64,000 nt of DNA, taken from Adiantum capillus-veneris. Its lineage: Eukaryota > Streptophyta > Polypodiopsida > Polypodiales > Pteridaceae. The stretch spans positions 13,672,809-13,736,808 of the forward strand of contig CM043959.1 of the NCBI GenBank assembly GCA_014529385.2. Reading direction: 5' to 3'. Shown one piece after another: positions 1-11,615 of this stretch; the stretch's first letter is position 1; each line of letters opens with the position of its first letter. The translations under genes were made by a program, and so were the position numbers. Under the pieces are notes generated by a model, which made no database searches, had not been told where the DNA came from, and saw only the letters and a list, made by a program, of their open reading frames with translations.

Positions 1-105
1 TAAATATGATGATTGATTACATCCGCATAAAAATTACATTAAAAGTGCCATCGATATCTTGAAGAATAATTATGAGTTTTTCCGAAGAACCAACCAAAAA
101 TATGA

Positions 106-1130
106 TCAAGGGCTTGGACAAAAGGGAGATATTGATTTGATTCCAAAAGGTCCACAATATCTGAATGCTAGCTTACAAAATTTCCCTAGCTTTAAGGAGC
201 TACGTTTGGGTTTGACTCTGAGGAAAACTTGTTCGCCTTTGCTAAAGCTTCTAGCGGATGCGGTGAAGGTCAGTGTAGCTCTTCTGCCTATCACTAGATC
301 TCTTCAGGTTGTCTCTAATGACTAGAAGTTGATGATCCATCTCTTCCAGGGTAGACTTAGTGGCAGGAACATGAAGAGCTGGGTCAACTAAATGAAGAGG
401 GACTAAAAATTCCTGACCATACAAGGCTTTAAACGGTGACATTCCGAGGCTGCGATGGTGAGAAGAGTTATAAGCAAACTCAACTAGGGGAAGAAACTTG
501 ATCCATTGCTGGGGCTGTTGGTTGCAGTATGCTCGAAGCATATCTTCAATGACTTGATTCACTCACTGAGTTTGACCATCAGTTTCCGGATGATATGCTG
601 AGCTGAGATTCAGTTAGGTACCCAGAGATCGAAACATGGCTTGCCAAAACTTAGAAGTGAATTTGGCATCCTGATCACCGATGATTCTTGCAGGGATTCC
701 ATGTAATCGTACTACCTCTTTGACAAATACTTGGGCTATGTCGATGGTGGCGGTTGTCTTCTTGACTGGAATTAGATAAGCCACCTTAGTGAGCTTATAT
801 ATTATGACAAAAATAGAATCATAGTTTCCTGTTGTCTTTCGAAGACCAGTGACAAAGTCCATACTCAGACATTCCCACTTCATCTGAGGAATATCTAGGG
901 GCTGAAGCTTTTCAGGTAGTAAAGAAGACCATCAGCTAAGGTATAGTCAGTTAAGTGTTCCCTCGGGCTTTGAGCTTGAATCTCTTGCAGAAGAGGTCTA
1001 AAATAGGGGTCTACGTGAATTTCTAGTTGAACTCCTTCAGGTAAAGAAGAGCTAAGGAGTAAATTAGTCAGGGTTGATGAGGATAGGACTGCTGGTCAAG
1101 AGGTCTTTGAGTCTATTGAAGGCAGCATCT
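106..1130 (-). pseudogene. Ty3/gypsy pol remnant (end of RT joined to integrase)
   Basis: Minus-strand integrase remnant in several frames. Reading downstream from 1130: an RT-thumb peptide (AAFNRLKDLLTSSPIL), then at once the integrase linker (RPLLQEIQAQSPREHL), the core with first Asp in ECLSMDFVTGL, second Asp in IIGDQDAKFTSKFW, the YHPETDGQTQ stretch, and a C-terminal part (GEQVFLRVKPKRSSLKLGK) typical of gypsy integrases. The whole RNase H domain, normally about 120 residues, is missing at about 1075. The usual ERVNQ at the third catalytic residue reads Q-stop-VNQ, so the Glu is lost and an Arg codon has become TGA; another stop, TAA, replaces a probable Gln before LNLSSAYH. Seen directly: the motifs, stops and missing domain. 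Inferred: it is the 3' part of the same element as 3232-3660 and the PBS at 4711, with its 3' LTR beyond the window edge. Not functional. Confidence 0.85.
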
Positions 1131-1988
1131 CTCCCCAACAAAAAAAGAAAGAGCTATCCTCAACTCGAATAAAATACGTAATTGATGAAGCTTCTTGGAT
1201 ACGTCTTACAACTTAACTTCTTGTTAACGCTTTCAACTTGATTTTTCTCTTATACTTCTTCATCCCCAAAATATGCTAATATAATATGGGTCATGGAAAA
1301 TCTTTCTTAATAAGCCATCTTCTTAAATAAGTCATCGCGTTTGTGGCTTCTTTGATACGCTACTTCTTCTTTATAAGCTACTGGTAATCTCTTCTTTATC
1401 AGCACTTGTTATCCTCTTATTTTTGTGATCTTCACTCTCTTGTAACTTAGTCATTTTTTTATTTGATGGCGTCTTGGCAAGAAGACTTGGTTCTTCCTGT
1501 ATGCATCTCACTTGCAGAGTGCAGATGAAGCAGTTAAAAGACAGTTCTTAGAGCGATACAAAGATATCCTCTTTTCTTAGTCAAATTCTTGTGTCGGCCA
1601 GACGATATGGAAGATATGTCTACATCTCACAAGAGTGACTCTCTGGGGTAGAGACCATTTTCGCAACAATACTCGACTTGCTATGGTTGGAGAGGCTCTG
1701 GGACTTGGCCCTTGATACTACTGCGTTAAAAGGACACGAGATCCTAGGTTCTCCGTAAGTTTGTTCTTGCTTGTGTAGTTTATCCCCCATTCCAAGATTT
1801 GCCTCGATACCATTTGGAGTCTTCCTCTTAGAGGTCCTTTTCTTTTCTCAGTTCATACCCGAGAAATTGCTCAAGCTGTTTCTCGTAGAAAGATTCCAAA
1901 GGGTGAGCGTCCTAACATGTGCGGCACTTGCGATACTTGGTTATGTGACCATATATTAGAGGATCTTCATGAGCTGTAAACTTTCTTG
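1131..1988. other. AT-rich stretch, no gene recognised
   Basis: No recognisable coding motif. It separates two parts of one decayed minus-strand gypsy element. A 62-codon plus-strand ORF at 1771-1959 matches no family I know and is probably chance. Confidence 0.5.
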
Positions 1989-2592
1989 CACTAGTCCTGT
2001 AAAAAAATAGCCACTTTTGTGGCTTTGAGAGACTTTTGTACAAAATTATTTTGACACTACAAAAAATTTCCAATTAAAATATGGTTTGGGGGAAGTATGA
2101 CCAACACTCATCATAAGTTGATAAAAAATACTACAAAGCTAAACAAATAGCTAAGGGTCTCTTCTCATGGTCAACTTCAAGGACTACTTTGTTAAGACGA
2201 ATTTTTTTTTTCAATTTTCTCTCAAAATTCGATCAAATATTTTCAAAGCACACCCAAACTTCTTTGAAAAAATCCTTTTTAGGTATGTAGTAGAGTCATG
2301 AAGCTTTTATGACATATTTATAAAGACTGACAACTTCTAGTACTCATCAAAGCTAGATAGTATGGTGCAATTTTTCATAAATTTTGCTCATTTTTTAAAA
2401 ACAATTTTTATATTTTTGACATTTTTAGGTAGAATTTGAGTTTGGAACCTTGTGTTGTGTATCCAACACTTGCTTAAGAAGTTTCACCAAATTTTGATGC
2501 GGTATACAAAAGTTATGGCTTGTTTACTAAAATCTTGAACTGTGCCACTTTAGTGGCTTCAGCCAGTTTTGTGGCTCATTACAAGACTAGTG
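1989..2592. mobile_element. Non-autonomous CACTA-like DNA transposon
   Basis: A 604-bp block with terminal inverted repeats. The left end reads CACTAGTCCTGTAA and the right end, reverse-complemented, CACTAGTCTTGTAA (13 of 14 identical). Both start with CACTA, the signature of the CMC/En-Spm superfamily. Just inside each end are sub-terminal copies of a GCCAC-N6-GGCT hairpin (about 2010-2024 on the left, two versions at about 2543-2575 on the right), as in CACTA elements, whose transposase binds sub-terminal repeats. The flanking 3-bp target duplication is imperfect (TTG left, TTA right). There is no internal ORF, so it would depend on transposase from elsewhere. It lies inside the decayed gypsy element and so inserted after it. 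What remains unsure is only the degraded target duplication. Confidence 0.7.
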
Positions 2593-3231
2593 TTAATTGA
2601 ACCCTTTTTTGAAGAATTTGAGTATTGTCCATACTTATTTATCTTGAAATGTCAGTCTCTCCTCTTTAATTAAATTCTTAAGGAAATCTCTATTTAGTGC
2701 TTTCAGTAAAGGGTCTTTTGTCTATGATAGTCTTGAGTAAAAATTTCAACTTTGCGTTCTTGGCTAACTCATAAGTTTGTTTTCTTATTCTTCTTCGGAG
2801 TTTAAATGTTTGTAATATTTATGAGCTTATCTATTACACTTTTCCATCTTGATTCCTTGTGAGTTTTTAAGCACGTCTCTTTTACTGTCTTTTCTATTTG
2901 TCAAATGCACAACAATAACTTCTCATTGTACTACAAGAGCTTGAAAGTAGAAGGTTGGATTCATCTTCTTTTTCCAAAAAATTACAGCATCACGAGCTTA
3001 CATATCGCAAAGGGATAGTAACGCTAAAAGAGAAGTGGTTACAACATATGTTGAATCTTGGGGATCCTAAGTCTTCAAGATTCATAGGCTACGGGGTAAC
3101 TTCTTGTTGTAGAATCCCTCCTATTTATAGGGGACATGACATCCGCTACTGGAACTTCAAAAACCTTATAAAAAAATTGGAAGCTTCAAAACAGGTTCAA
3201 TGGCTTTGAAAGACATTGTCATAGATATTGT
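2593..3231. other. AT-rich stretch, no gene recognised
   Basis: An 84-codon plus-strand ORF at 2955-3209 has no motif I recognise and no homologue elsewhere in the window. I treat it as unexplained filler between the CACTA-like element and the RT fragment. Confidence 0.45.
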
Positions 3232-3660
3232 TTACGATCTTCTTGGCTTCTGAATAAGCCAAATGTCATCCGTGAAAACCAAAACAAATACCTCTAACTT
3301 CTTCGTGAAGAGATCTGTCACCACGTGATTAAAGATAGCAGGGGTGTTAGTTAGACCAAAAGGCCTAACTGTAAAATCATAATACCCAAACTTGGTGTTG
3401 AAGGCAATCTTGGGAATGTCTCCCTCCTTGATCCTAACCTGGTAGTAACATGACCTGAGATCTATCTTGAAATAAGTTGAGGCTAGGTACGGAGTAGCAT
3501 CAACAGTGGTGGTTTTAGGTATAAAGGTTACTGGAACTTCAAGAGAAACTTGCTCTGAAAGGTTTTCAGGTCTTTCAAGGCCAATTATTGGCACAATAGT
3601 AGGAGCAACTCGTTCTCTCAGCTTTCGACAGGGTGGCAGGGCTACTATCTGCAATATCAT
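3232..3660 (-). pseudogene. Ty3/gypsy reverse transcriptase fragment
   Basis: A 142-codon minus-strand fragment of the RT palm and fingers. STYFKIDLRSCYYQVRIKEG carries the first catalytic Asp; KIAFNTKFGYYDFTVRPFGL and TNTPAIFNHVVTDLF are the standard gypsy block; VLVFTDDIWL is the catalytic box in which the usual F-I/L/V-D-D is recognisable. Only about half an RT is present, the thumb is missing, and the N-terminal residues before EVPVTFIPKTT are not gypsy-like. It lies upstream, in transcription direction, of the integrase remnant at 106-1130 and is probably the same copy. Confidence 0.85.
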
Positions 3661-4277
3661 ATTCTTTATTTAGCAAGAGAGACTAGCACAATTCTGAGAC
3701 AGAATTCTAGCTTGGATAAATAAACATCTTTTCATGAGGCAGATTAGATGCTATAAGTAGAAGTTTACTTTCAAAATCTGGAAATAAATTGGACCATACT
3801 ATACCTCTTTGGTTCCAATCCCAGCTTTCTCTCATCATTGGACTCCGTAAATTATTCAATACTTGTACGCGTCCCCACAGGATTAAACGTGTAACTCAAT
3901 TCGATCCACATGTTCTCCATTTCTTAGTAGAAATGGCACTTTCCTTAGGAGAGAAAAGTTCGATAAGATGTCTCAACATGACCAACGTGTTCTCTGGTTT
4001 AGCTATCCACATTCTTTCAGGACTATCCTATAAACTTCTTCTTCTTGAATATTCCAAGCCATCAATAATTTCAAAACAAGTCTTGCTATATATACTTATA
4101 GATTTATCTATGGCTAATCACAAGAACTTCTTGGATTTGTTCATTACTACTCAAAATTATCTTCCAATAAATGTCCCAAAAATTAATTCTTCATATGGCA
4201 GCTACTTTATCCAATCTTGCTCCTTATTACTAAGCTTAAGGGAGAATGACAAGTAAAGCTCAATAAAAGTTTCATCC

Positions 4278-4359
4278 ATGCCACTTTCATGTGTCTTCGC
4301 ACAAGTGCATGCGTCTTCATTCATTTATGCCACTTTCATGTGTCTTCGCACAAGTGCAT
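4278..4359. repeat. 33-bp direct repeat, two copies, 49-bp spacing
   Basis: Two identical 33-bp copies (4278-4310 and 4327-4359) starting ATGCCACTTTCATGTGTCTT, in the presumed gag region of the decayed minus-strand gypsy. A simple local duplication. Confidence 0.8.
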
Positions 4360-4433
4360 TACCTATTCTTTCACAAATTATTATATCGTTCATTTTCAAC
4401 TTTACTCACTTTCCCACTTGCTTAAATCCCAGG

Positions 4434-4563
4434 GACAAGTATAGGTTTCTGGAAATAAGAGCTCCCAAAAATGTTCCAGCATAGCGAGCCTTCGCTCTAG
4501 CGTAGGAGTTTCCATCCTCTCATAGATAATCCGCTAAATTTCTTCTGGCAGATCGCAAGCCAT
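4434..4563 (-). pseudogene. Probable start of the gypsy gag reading frame
   Basis: From an ATG whose complement is at 4561-4563, the minus strand reads MACDLPEEI, a stop, then RIIYERMETPTLERRLAMLE and on to a stop near 4434. The placement, about 150 bp downstream of the tRNA primer site at 4711-4722, is where gag should begin, and the helical charged peptide is gag-like. No capsid motif is seen and the frame is broken at codon 10. The remaining gag region, 3661-4433, gives no readable protein. Confidence 0.4.
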
Positions 4564-4710
4564 CTTGAAAATTTTGATTAATTTATTAGAACATCAAGAC
4601 TTCATTTTGTAATATAATTGAAATTTGGGTGCTAGACTGAGTTGTTTTTCTCTCATGCCTTCATCTTAATTCCAAAATTCTAAATTCCAAGGTCCAAGAT
4701 TCAAAATTAA

Positions 4711-4722
4711 GCTCTGATACCA
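4711..4722 (-). other. Primer binding site (initiator Met tRNA)
   Basis: The complement reads TGGTATCAGAGC, the standard plant initiator-Met tRNA primer site. It is two bases from a TG (4725-4726) that would be the inner edge of the 5' LTR of the minus-strand gypsy. The LTR should extend rightwards from 4725, but its outer edge cannot be fixed because the partner LTR lies outside the window. Confidence 0.8.
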
Positions 4723-4724
4723 CT

Positions 4725-6500
4725 TGAGAGGGCCTGACCCTACTCATCTCCCTCAGTCCTCCAGACCGTTCCAGGGAATGACATAGATCTATCTGCAGGT
4801 ATCCCTCCCACTTGGGACAAACACACAGATAGGACTCCGATCTATCTCGAATGCCAAAAAGGGGGTACATCCCTTCATTCAATGATTCTATCCACTTCTC
4901 ATAATCAATCTGTCCTCGACAGCTTTCCGCACCCAAAATCATGGTCCTTAAGTCTTGATTCTCTTGATCTTTACCTTGAGGATCTGCTCTTGCTTTTTTG
5001 TTCTCCCTTGGTTCATGGAAATAACCCCTTTTCCCTGACAAGCAGTCACGGCAGTTATCACTTTTTCCTAAAAAGAGGGATTTTGCAATCTACCTAGTCT
5101 CGCTCATCCTGATTACCCATTTTTATCTCACGTAGTCCTAGTGTTTAACATAAAATTTTAAGTCAACATCCGGCCATCTGACCCTCCGGATCCACCAACC
5201 CACTGAAACATTTGATGAAAATCCCTTTCCGAGGTAGTACTTAACTACCACAAAATCAAGAAGACAACAGTCTATCAGACATCCTCAAACAACAAGCAGC
5301 ATGCAATCTGTTGTATACCCTCATTCAGGGAAATTCATCTGGTTGTTCCCACCAGATCTTTATTTAGAAACTTTTAATTAATTTCCTTTTCTTTATCTGC
5401 TGTAATTAGCTTGTAACTAGTTTCCTAACTAATCATGCAACACATTTAGTTTCAACGAATTCATCGTGCCTCCCATTTAGGCCAAGATAATCGGTTACAA
5501 GCCACCAAAATGGCAGCACCTTCACAATATTTCCCAGAATTAAGTGTTTGGGAAAGGCTCATCAAGTAATTTAATCATTCCCTCCTAAGCATTTTATTTC
5601 GAGAGGTATAGCACCATCTGGTGATAGATGCATAAGATAGCCCCTATATTCCTAACCTTTCCAGTTCCTTTTTAAGCAACCAAGTCAAACAAATTTCCTT
5701 AATTAGATTCACATCATCCTCCCTGAGTATAACCTTCTCATCCAACTATTAGCATCAGGCCATACTCGGATTATGGCCAATTTCCAATAAGATATCGTGG
5801 GTGGGTACTTCACCCGGTCGGGCAAAAATAAAACAAATCCATTCATCCCTTATCCCTCGGGCATGAATGACTTAGGTATAACAACTTGCCGATTACGCTG
5901 CCCTAACCGAAAAGGGCCAATCTCCATCAAGTTCCCCAATAGAATCCTCTCAATGGGCCGGCCTTTCAATCAAATTGACCCCAAGAAGATCCATCTTGGT
6001 TTCCGGTCCTTTCCAGACAATCTTCAGAACTCCTAGTTAAATCTATGTTTTGCAATGGGCTATCCCTATCACCTCTCGAGATTCCTTTTTAGCTCATAGT
6101 TGGTAATTTCCAGGATCATTCATTTATCAACCTTAATTCCTACTTTCATTAATTATCTACCAGCCAAGGTTATTTAGAAAAGACAAGCGAGTTTTTGCCA
6201 TAGGAATTTGATGGTTAATATCTCTTCGAAAATGCCAACTTTTTAAGTTCAATCCCTGTTTTTGTATGATTCCCAGGTTCTTGCAATCCTTTGCCATCCA
6301 TGGGGCATCTCCATGGAAGCTTGTAGAGTTTTCAGTTCAAAACAACACGGAGATCAATTCCGCGAAGTTATGGGCCCCTATCTCCCCCATCCCGTATTTG
6401 CAAACAAACTTGAAATTGACAACTTTTAGAAGTACTCTTCAATACCAAAAATTGAACTACTTCTATCGAGCTTAGACAACTACTCTTTTCTTATGGTGCG
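4725..6500. other. LTR of the decayed gypsy plus unassigned sequence
   Basis: Begins with the putative LTR inner edge. No gene or repeat is recognised in this stretch. ORFs at 4661-5041 (minus), 4882-5097 and 5797-6036 (plus) carry no known motif; the first spans the PBS and LTR junction and is not a protein. Confidence 0.4.
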
Positions 6501-6554
6501 TAGCTTTCCATTTAAGAATCTAGAAGGTCATCTTATAATTTATGAGTTTTCGAG

Positions 6555-7056
6555 CTTTCCATTAAAGCTTAAACCTAAAATACAAGGTAGTCACTAAAGC
6601 TTACATCTAAGTGCAAAGTTACCATTAAAGCTTAGCTTACGAGAGAAAATCTACCTTTGAAGCTTAACTTTATGATGCATAGATACTCTTATCACTTGAC
6701 CCTAATTGCAAGGTTTCCATTAAAGCTTAAACCTAAACATGCAAGGTAGTCACTAAAGTTTACATCTAAGTGAAAAGTTACCATTAAAGCTTAGCTTATG
6801 AGTGCAATTCTACTTTTTAAGCTTAACTTAATGATGCTTAGATTCTCTTATCACTTAACCCTAATTGTGAGGTTTCCATTAAAACTTAAACCTAAACATG
6901 CAAGGTAGTCACTAAAGTTTACATCTAAGTGCAAAGTGACCATTAAAGCTTAGCTTATGAGTGCAAATTTGCCTTTGAAGCTTACCTTAATGATGCATAA
7001 CTACCATTAATACTTAACCCTAATTCCAAGGTTACCATTAAAGCTTAAACATAAAA
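6555..7056. repeat. 159-bp tandem repeat, about three copies
   Basis: The phrase GGTAGTCACTAAAG starts at 6586, 6745 and 6904, an exact 159-bp period. Within each unit, shorter sub-repeats built on CCATTAAAGCTTA recur, so the array probably grew from a shorter AAGCTT-containing monomer. Copies differ by scattered substitutions. No ORF. Confidence 0.85.
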
Positions 7057-7407
7057 TGATGCACATAAACCTTCCTAGTATTAAAACACATGGATTAATT
7101 AATCCTACTAAAAATGAAGATTACCTCCTTTAAACAAGAGGGAAGTGGGATTGAAGTCCTTCTTAAAGAGATGTGAGGCTCAAAGAGGAAGGAAAGGGAT
7201 TTAGGATGAAGAGGAAGGAGAGAGGAGCTTCTTCACAAAACCCTCAAGGGTTTGGCCTTCAAGAGAGGGAGAGAGCAAGAGCAAGGTCTATTGGAAACCT
7301 TGATTTACTTAAGCATAATATTGAGCATGGAAGTATGCAAGTAGCTTAGCAATATGTGTGTTCAAAATTACAAAGGAGAGAGGGTGCTTATATAGGAAAT
7401 GGTTGGT

Positions 7408-7618
7408 ATTCTTTTCTCAATTCCTATTGGACCCCAATTCTCTTCTCAAATCCTATTGGACCCCAATTCTCCTCTCAATTGCTATGGAACCCCATTTCTC
7501 TTCTCAAATGCTATTGGACCCCAATTCTATTCTTAATTCCTATTGGACTCCAATTCTCTTCTCAAATACTATTGGACCCCAATTCTCTTCTTAATTCCTA
7601 TTGGACCCCAATTCTTCT
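7408..7618. repeat. 29-bp minisatellite, seven copies
   Basis: CTATTGGACCCCAATTCT recurs at 7424, 7453, 7482 (one variant), 7511, 7540, 7569 and 7598, a constant 29-bp step. As 29 is not a multiple of three, the array gives look-alike peptides in overlapping plus-strand frames (YWTPILF, LDPNSLL, IGPQFSS). These are shadows of the repeat, not evidence of a gene. Confidence 0.9.
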
Positions 7619-7877
7619 TAGTTCTTATCTCTTAACTTTATCTTTCAATCAAGTTAGTCCCTTTTTCTTCCAGTTCCCGATCTAGATCAGTTCCCACGCG
7701 GATCTTCATGAAGAAGTATAAAATAATCTTAATCTTTTTGGAAAAATATAGGGATGACATAATTTCTTATCCAAAATATCCTTGTCTTTTCATTCTGGAG
7801 TAAAGTCTCGTTGTCCGCATGACTTCTTTGTCGATCTTGCTTTTTCTAAATTATTTTCTAGGCTGAAAAAGTTCTGA

Positions 7878-8000
7878 ATGGCTCTAGGGTTTAGGGAGGA
7901 ACCTTACAAACCAGCAGACCCCTTCAAAGGAGAAACCATTGAAAGATCATATGGTAATTGGAAGTTTCCAATTGACCCAGATTCCATCAGAGTCTACAGA
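7878..8000 (+). pseudogene. Short reading frame at the start of a retroelement ORF
   Basis: ATG at 7878 opens a 40-codon frame (MALGFREEPYKPADPFKGET and on) ending in TAA at 7998-8000. Its composition resembles the K/Q/P-rich proteins that follow up to 10.7 kb, so it may be the N-terminus of the same broken ORF. I do not recognise the family. Confidence 0.3.
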
Positions 8001-8114
8001 TAAATGCATCTATGAAGATCATCAAGGACAGAAGTCAGTTGACCTCCACGAGCCAAATCCAAAAGCCGACAAATCTAATAGTGTTTAAACAGTTACATGT
8101 GACCAAGCTCACAT

Positions 8115-10689
8115 ATGCATATCAAGATGCACATGGTAATGAATCAGCAAGATCAAGACCTTGTACAAACCTATATGGATGGTACGATTGAATTCAAAGA
8201 CTATCTGAAGATGATGCAAAGCCTCAAGCCGCCAGAACAAGTGACAAAAAAGTCAAAATCAAGAAAAGCTAAAGTCCAAAAGGATACACAAAGGTCACCA
8301 CCAAAATATCCTCAGAAGAGACAGATTCCACCAGAAAGTACAGTGGATCTATTAAGATCAAGAGTTACCCAAATGCGGGTAGATAATGCTCATCAATTGC
8401 AAACAAAAAATACAATATTACAGCCAATGGAGTCAATGTCAACGGAAGGAGGTGGTCAAAGCAAAGAAAATGCAAATAAAGTTCAACCAAAAGACACTAC
8501 CACAGCAAAAGCAGTCAATTCGGACACGAATCCTAAAACGATCAAGTGCAACATTATTGGTGAACACGAAGAAAAGTATTCAAGTGAAGTAAAGCAGACA
8601 ACGAGACTTTACTCCAAAATGAAAAGACAAGGATATTTTGGATAAGAAATTACGCACTTGGAAAAGATGTGGCCAACCACAATTGGAAGATGCTTCGGAA
8701 TTTGTGAGCATATCTGGAGACAAATGAGCAGAATGCTAGGGAATCATCTCCACCACCATTGAAGTAAGTTCACAGTTCATCATAGATCAATTCCACGTGA
8801 TCACCGCAGAAGATATACCAGACGACATCATAATGGGAATGCAAATGGCCCAAAAGGCCCTAGAGACACAGAATGCAAACAAGATGCAGTCTTCAGAGAC
8901 AACAAAGAATGAAGACTAAGACTGGTCACCCGTAGACGACAGCATAAAGTCCTCAACCACAATTCAAATGGAAGATTTTATTGAAGATGATTCATCTCCA
9001 TCAATCAGAACGTCAAAAGAGCTTAAAGCAAATCATGCAATAACAAGTGCAGATCAAAAAGAGCAGCAAATACCATCAAAGCTAGAAGTAAAGAAGATCG
9101 AGGTTGCAGTCAACCAGGAAGCAATAGGAAGTCCAAAGATCAATCACTCATTGCCAGCTAAATCAATCGATGCAAGTCAGATTGAAAAACAGAGTCTCAA
9201 GACACAGTTAGATCAAGATGAGACGATGGCAAAATCAAGACAAAGATCTTCAATAGAACCAACAAGAAAAATAACTATAATTCTCAGCATTACAAAAGGA
9301 GAAAGTGTTAGATGTAATGCTCTACTGGATAACAAAGCAAATTACAATTTGATTACAGACAACATCCATATCATTCTAGAGATTACTCAAGACAAGCTAG
9401 ATAATAGAGAAATTATGTGTAAGGCTACATGTCAAAAAGAAATGGTTGCTACCCTTAGCATCCAACATCATGAAGAGCAGGTAAAGTTTCAGGTGAAGCT
9501 TTCAAAAGACGTGCATGCAGATGTCATCCTTGGACATTAGTGGTTATAACAATGCTAATACTCTCTTCTCCAAGAGGTAGCCAACAACATTTACAGGTAC
9601 CGATAATGCTAGATTCAGAGTTGCAGAAGTCACAAGAATCAAGGACAAATCTTGTAGGCAAAGGTAAAGCTAAAGTGGAACTTCCACCGATTAGCAAAGA
9701 AGGTGTAACATCATATGCATCTACATCAAATAACCCTCATGGATTAGCTTCTTCAAGCAAGAAAGGCTTTCAAAACTTAAAGTCGATTGCTGACCAAATT
9801 GAAACCTCTAAGGAGGCAACCAAAAATTCAAAGGTAATTAGCCAAAGTACTCAAGAAAGCAAAAGATAGTCAAGTAAGTGTTTGTTCTGAGTAGCTTACT
9901 CAAAGTCAATGATCCGGTTTGGATTAAGGATGGGAAATCAACACAGACAAACAAACACATGGGATGGATAGCATCACAATGGAGCTTAAAAGAATAGGAG
10001 TACTATGGAGGTAACAAACAAATATGGGTGCCAAAACTGCAGGTTAGAGCATATGAAGTAGCATCAAGACCCTCCCAAGAAAGAATTCCCACAAGGTATC
10101 AACTTCAACAATATCCTAGGATACCTACGAAGCAGATATACAGCACAACAACATTGAAAGATTCTAAAGCATACCACAACTCTCAAGAGGATACAAAACA
10201 AAGATGAATCTCAAAGAATCTTCCTCTTAGACAAGGATTCTACACAGGTTATACAAAGATTTGGTTACCAATCAACCATAAGCCAACTACAACTCTACCA
10301 GACGTGCATGAAGATTTAAAAAACTCAACAAGACCTAGAGCAAGGCAAAGTCAACAAAGGAGTTACAAAGGTCCTCAAAAGATTTGGATTCCTAAGTCTT
10401 CCAATGAACCGAGTCAAAATCCAAATGCCAACAAACAATAAAGACCTACAACAACATCAAAGACTCCTATCAACAGGCCTAATTGGAGAATCAAACTGAT
10501 AATGGAGTCTTCATCGTCAAAGAAGAACAAACCAACCAACACGAATGCATATTCAAAGAAGATAAAACAAGTATGGCAAAAGAAACCGTCAATGCCAACT
10601 TGATCCTTCAATAATTCTGTTTTTGAGGATTCAATCTTAATTTTACCTGAAGAAATGTTTGTAGTAAGCATAAGAATGTAAAAAGTCAA
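8115..10689 (+). pseudogene. Broken retropepsin-like ORF with IWxPK repeats
   Basis: Plus-strand reading frames interrupted by several stops and shifts. 8115-8645 is a K/Q-rich disordered stretch. About 8770-8870 reads IIDQFHVITAEDIPDDIIMG, like the second half of a retroviral-type aspartic protease. 8968-9540 ends in a more complete domain: ALLDNKANYNLI is the catalytic loop (Asn in place of Ser/Thr, Lys in place of Gly) and ADVILGH the second hydrophobic-Gly motif. From about 10,016 a basic, glutamine-rich tail carries QIWVPK, KIWLPI, KIWIPK and KQVWQKK. The same order, protease then IWxPK tail, occurs in the minus-strand element at 60.8-62.0 kb. It is followed by a PPT and LTR, so it was the last ORF of an element. 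Inactive. Confidence 0.6.
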
Positions 10690-11615
10690 GTCGCTAGGGT
10701 ACTCTTTGGCATAGTCAGAGTCAGAGTGCTAAGCCATAAAATGAGCAAAGCATTAGTCCCAAAGCTTCAAGTCATATTAGCCTCTGTGCTAAGACTCGTA
10801 GTTATTAGGATTACGCTCAAGCTGGAAGAGTTGAGCATATCTAATCCATGTCACTCATGCTGGATGAGCATAAGAGTCGAAGTCTATTAACTTACAATTA
10901 GTGGAGTGTCGTAGAGTCCAACACTCACACATAGTGCACAGTAAGATGAGAGCACATATCCTCGTCAACAAAAACCATTGTTAAAGGGGTACCAGCTTGC
11001 AAAGCCATGGAATATGCTTTTATAGCTACATCATCTTTCTGAAGAACCCCTCAAAATCCTTCTTGCACAATATATTGTTTTCCATGCATTTATGTGTATG
11101 CATATATAGGATGTCCCACCATTGAACATATACATTAGACACTCTTTTTGCTACCACTTATGCACCTTGAGTGGACTACAACAGGCAAAACAATGTTCCA
11201 TCATGCTACCCTCTCATATTTGTTGTCTTTTTAATTCCATATCTATCAACAAATAATCCCTTGAGTACTTTATTAATATTTCCCATGATATTAAGTACCC
11301 TAATAATGTGTGTATCCCAAAGGCACTTTTTTCCCGCTGGGTTTTTTCCCTTTGATCATCCAGGTATTAGAACTTAATTTAGAACCTCATCATTCTACTT
11401 CTCTTATACATACTTCTCATAAATAAACAGTAGCCTCATCATTGTGCTATTGCAATGGACAAATGCAACATCATCTCTCACAACAGACATATTTTGACCA
11501 CTGAAAATGCTGCAGCAAATTGAACCTCATCAACAAAATTCAATGACAAATGAAGACGATCAGCCCATTAACCACCAATCAAAACCTTCCGAAGTCTCCA
11601 CAGACACTTTTCAAC
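10690..11615. other. Retroelement 3' untranslated region
   Basis: No ORF of interest. Around 11,320 the run CACTTTTTTCCCGCTGGGTTTTTTCCC resembles a conserved block that I recall lying between the last ORF and the 3' LTR in many plant copia elements. That resemblance is from memory and unverified. Confidence 0.4.
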
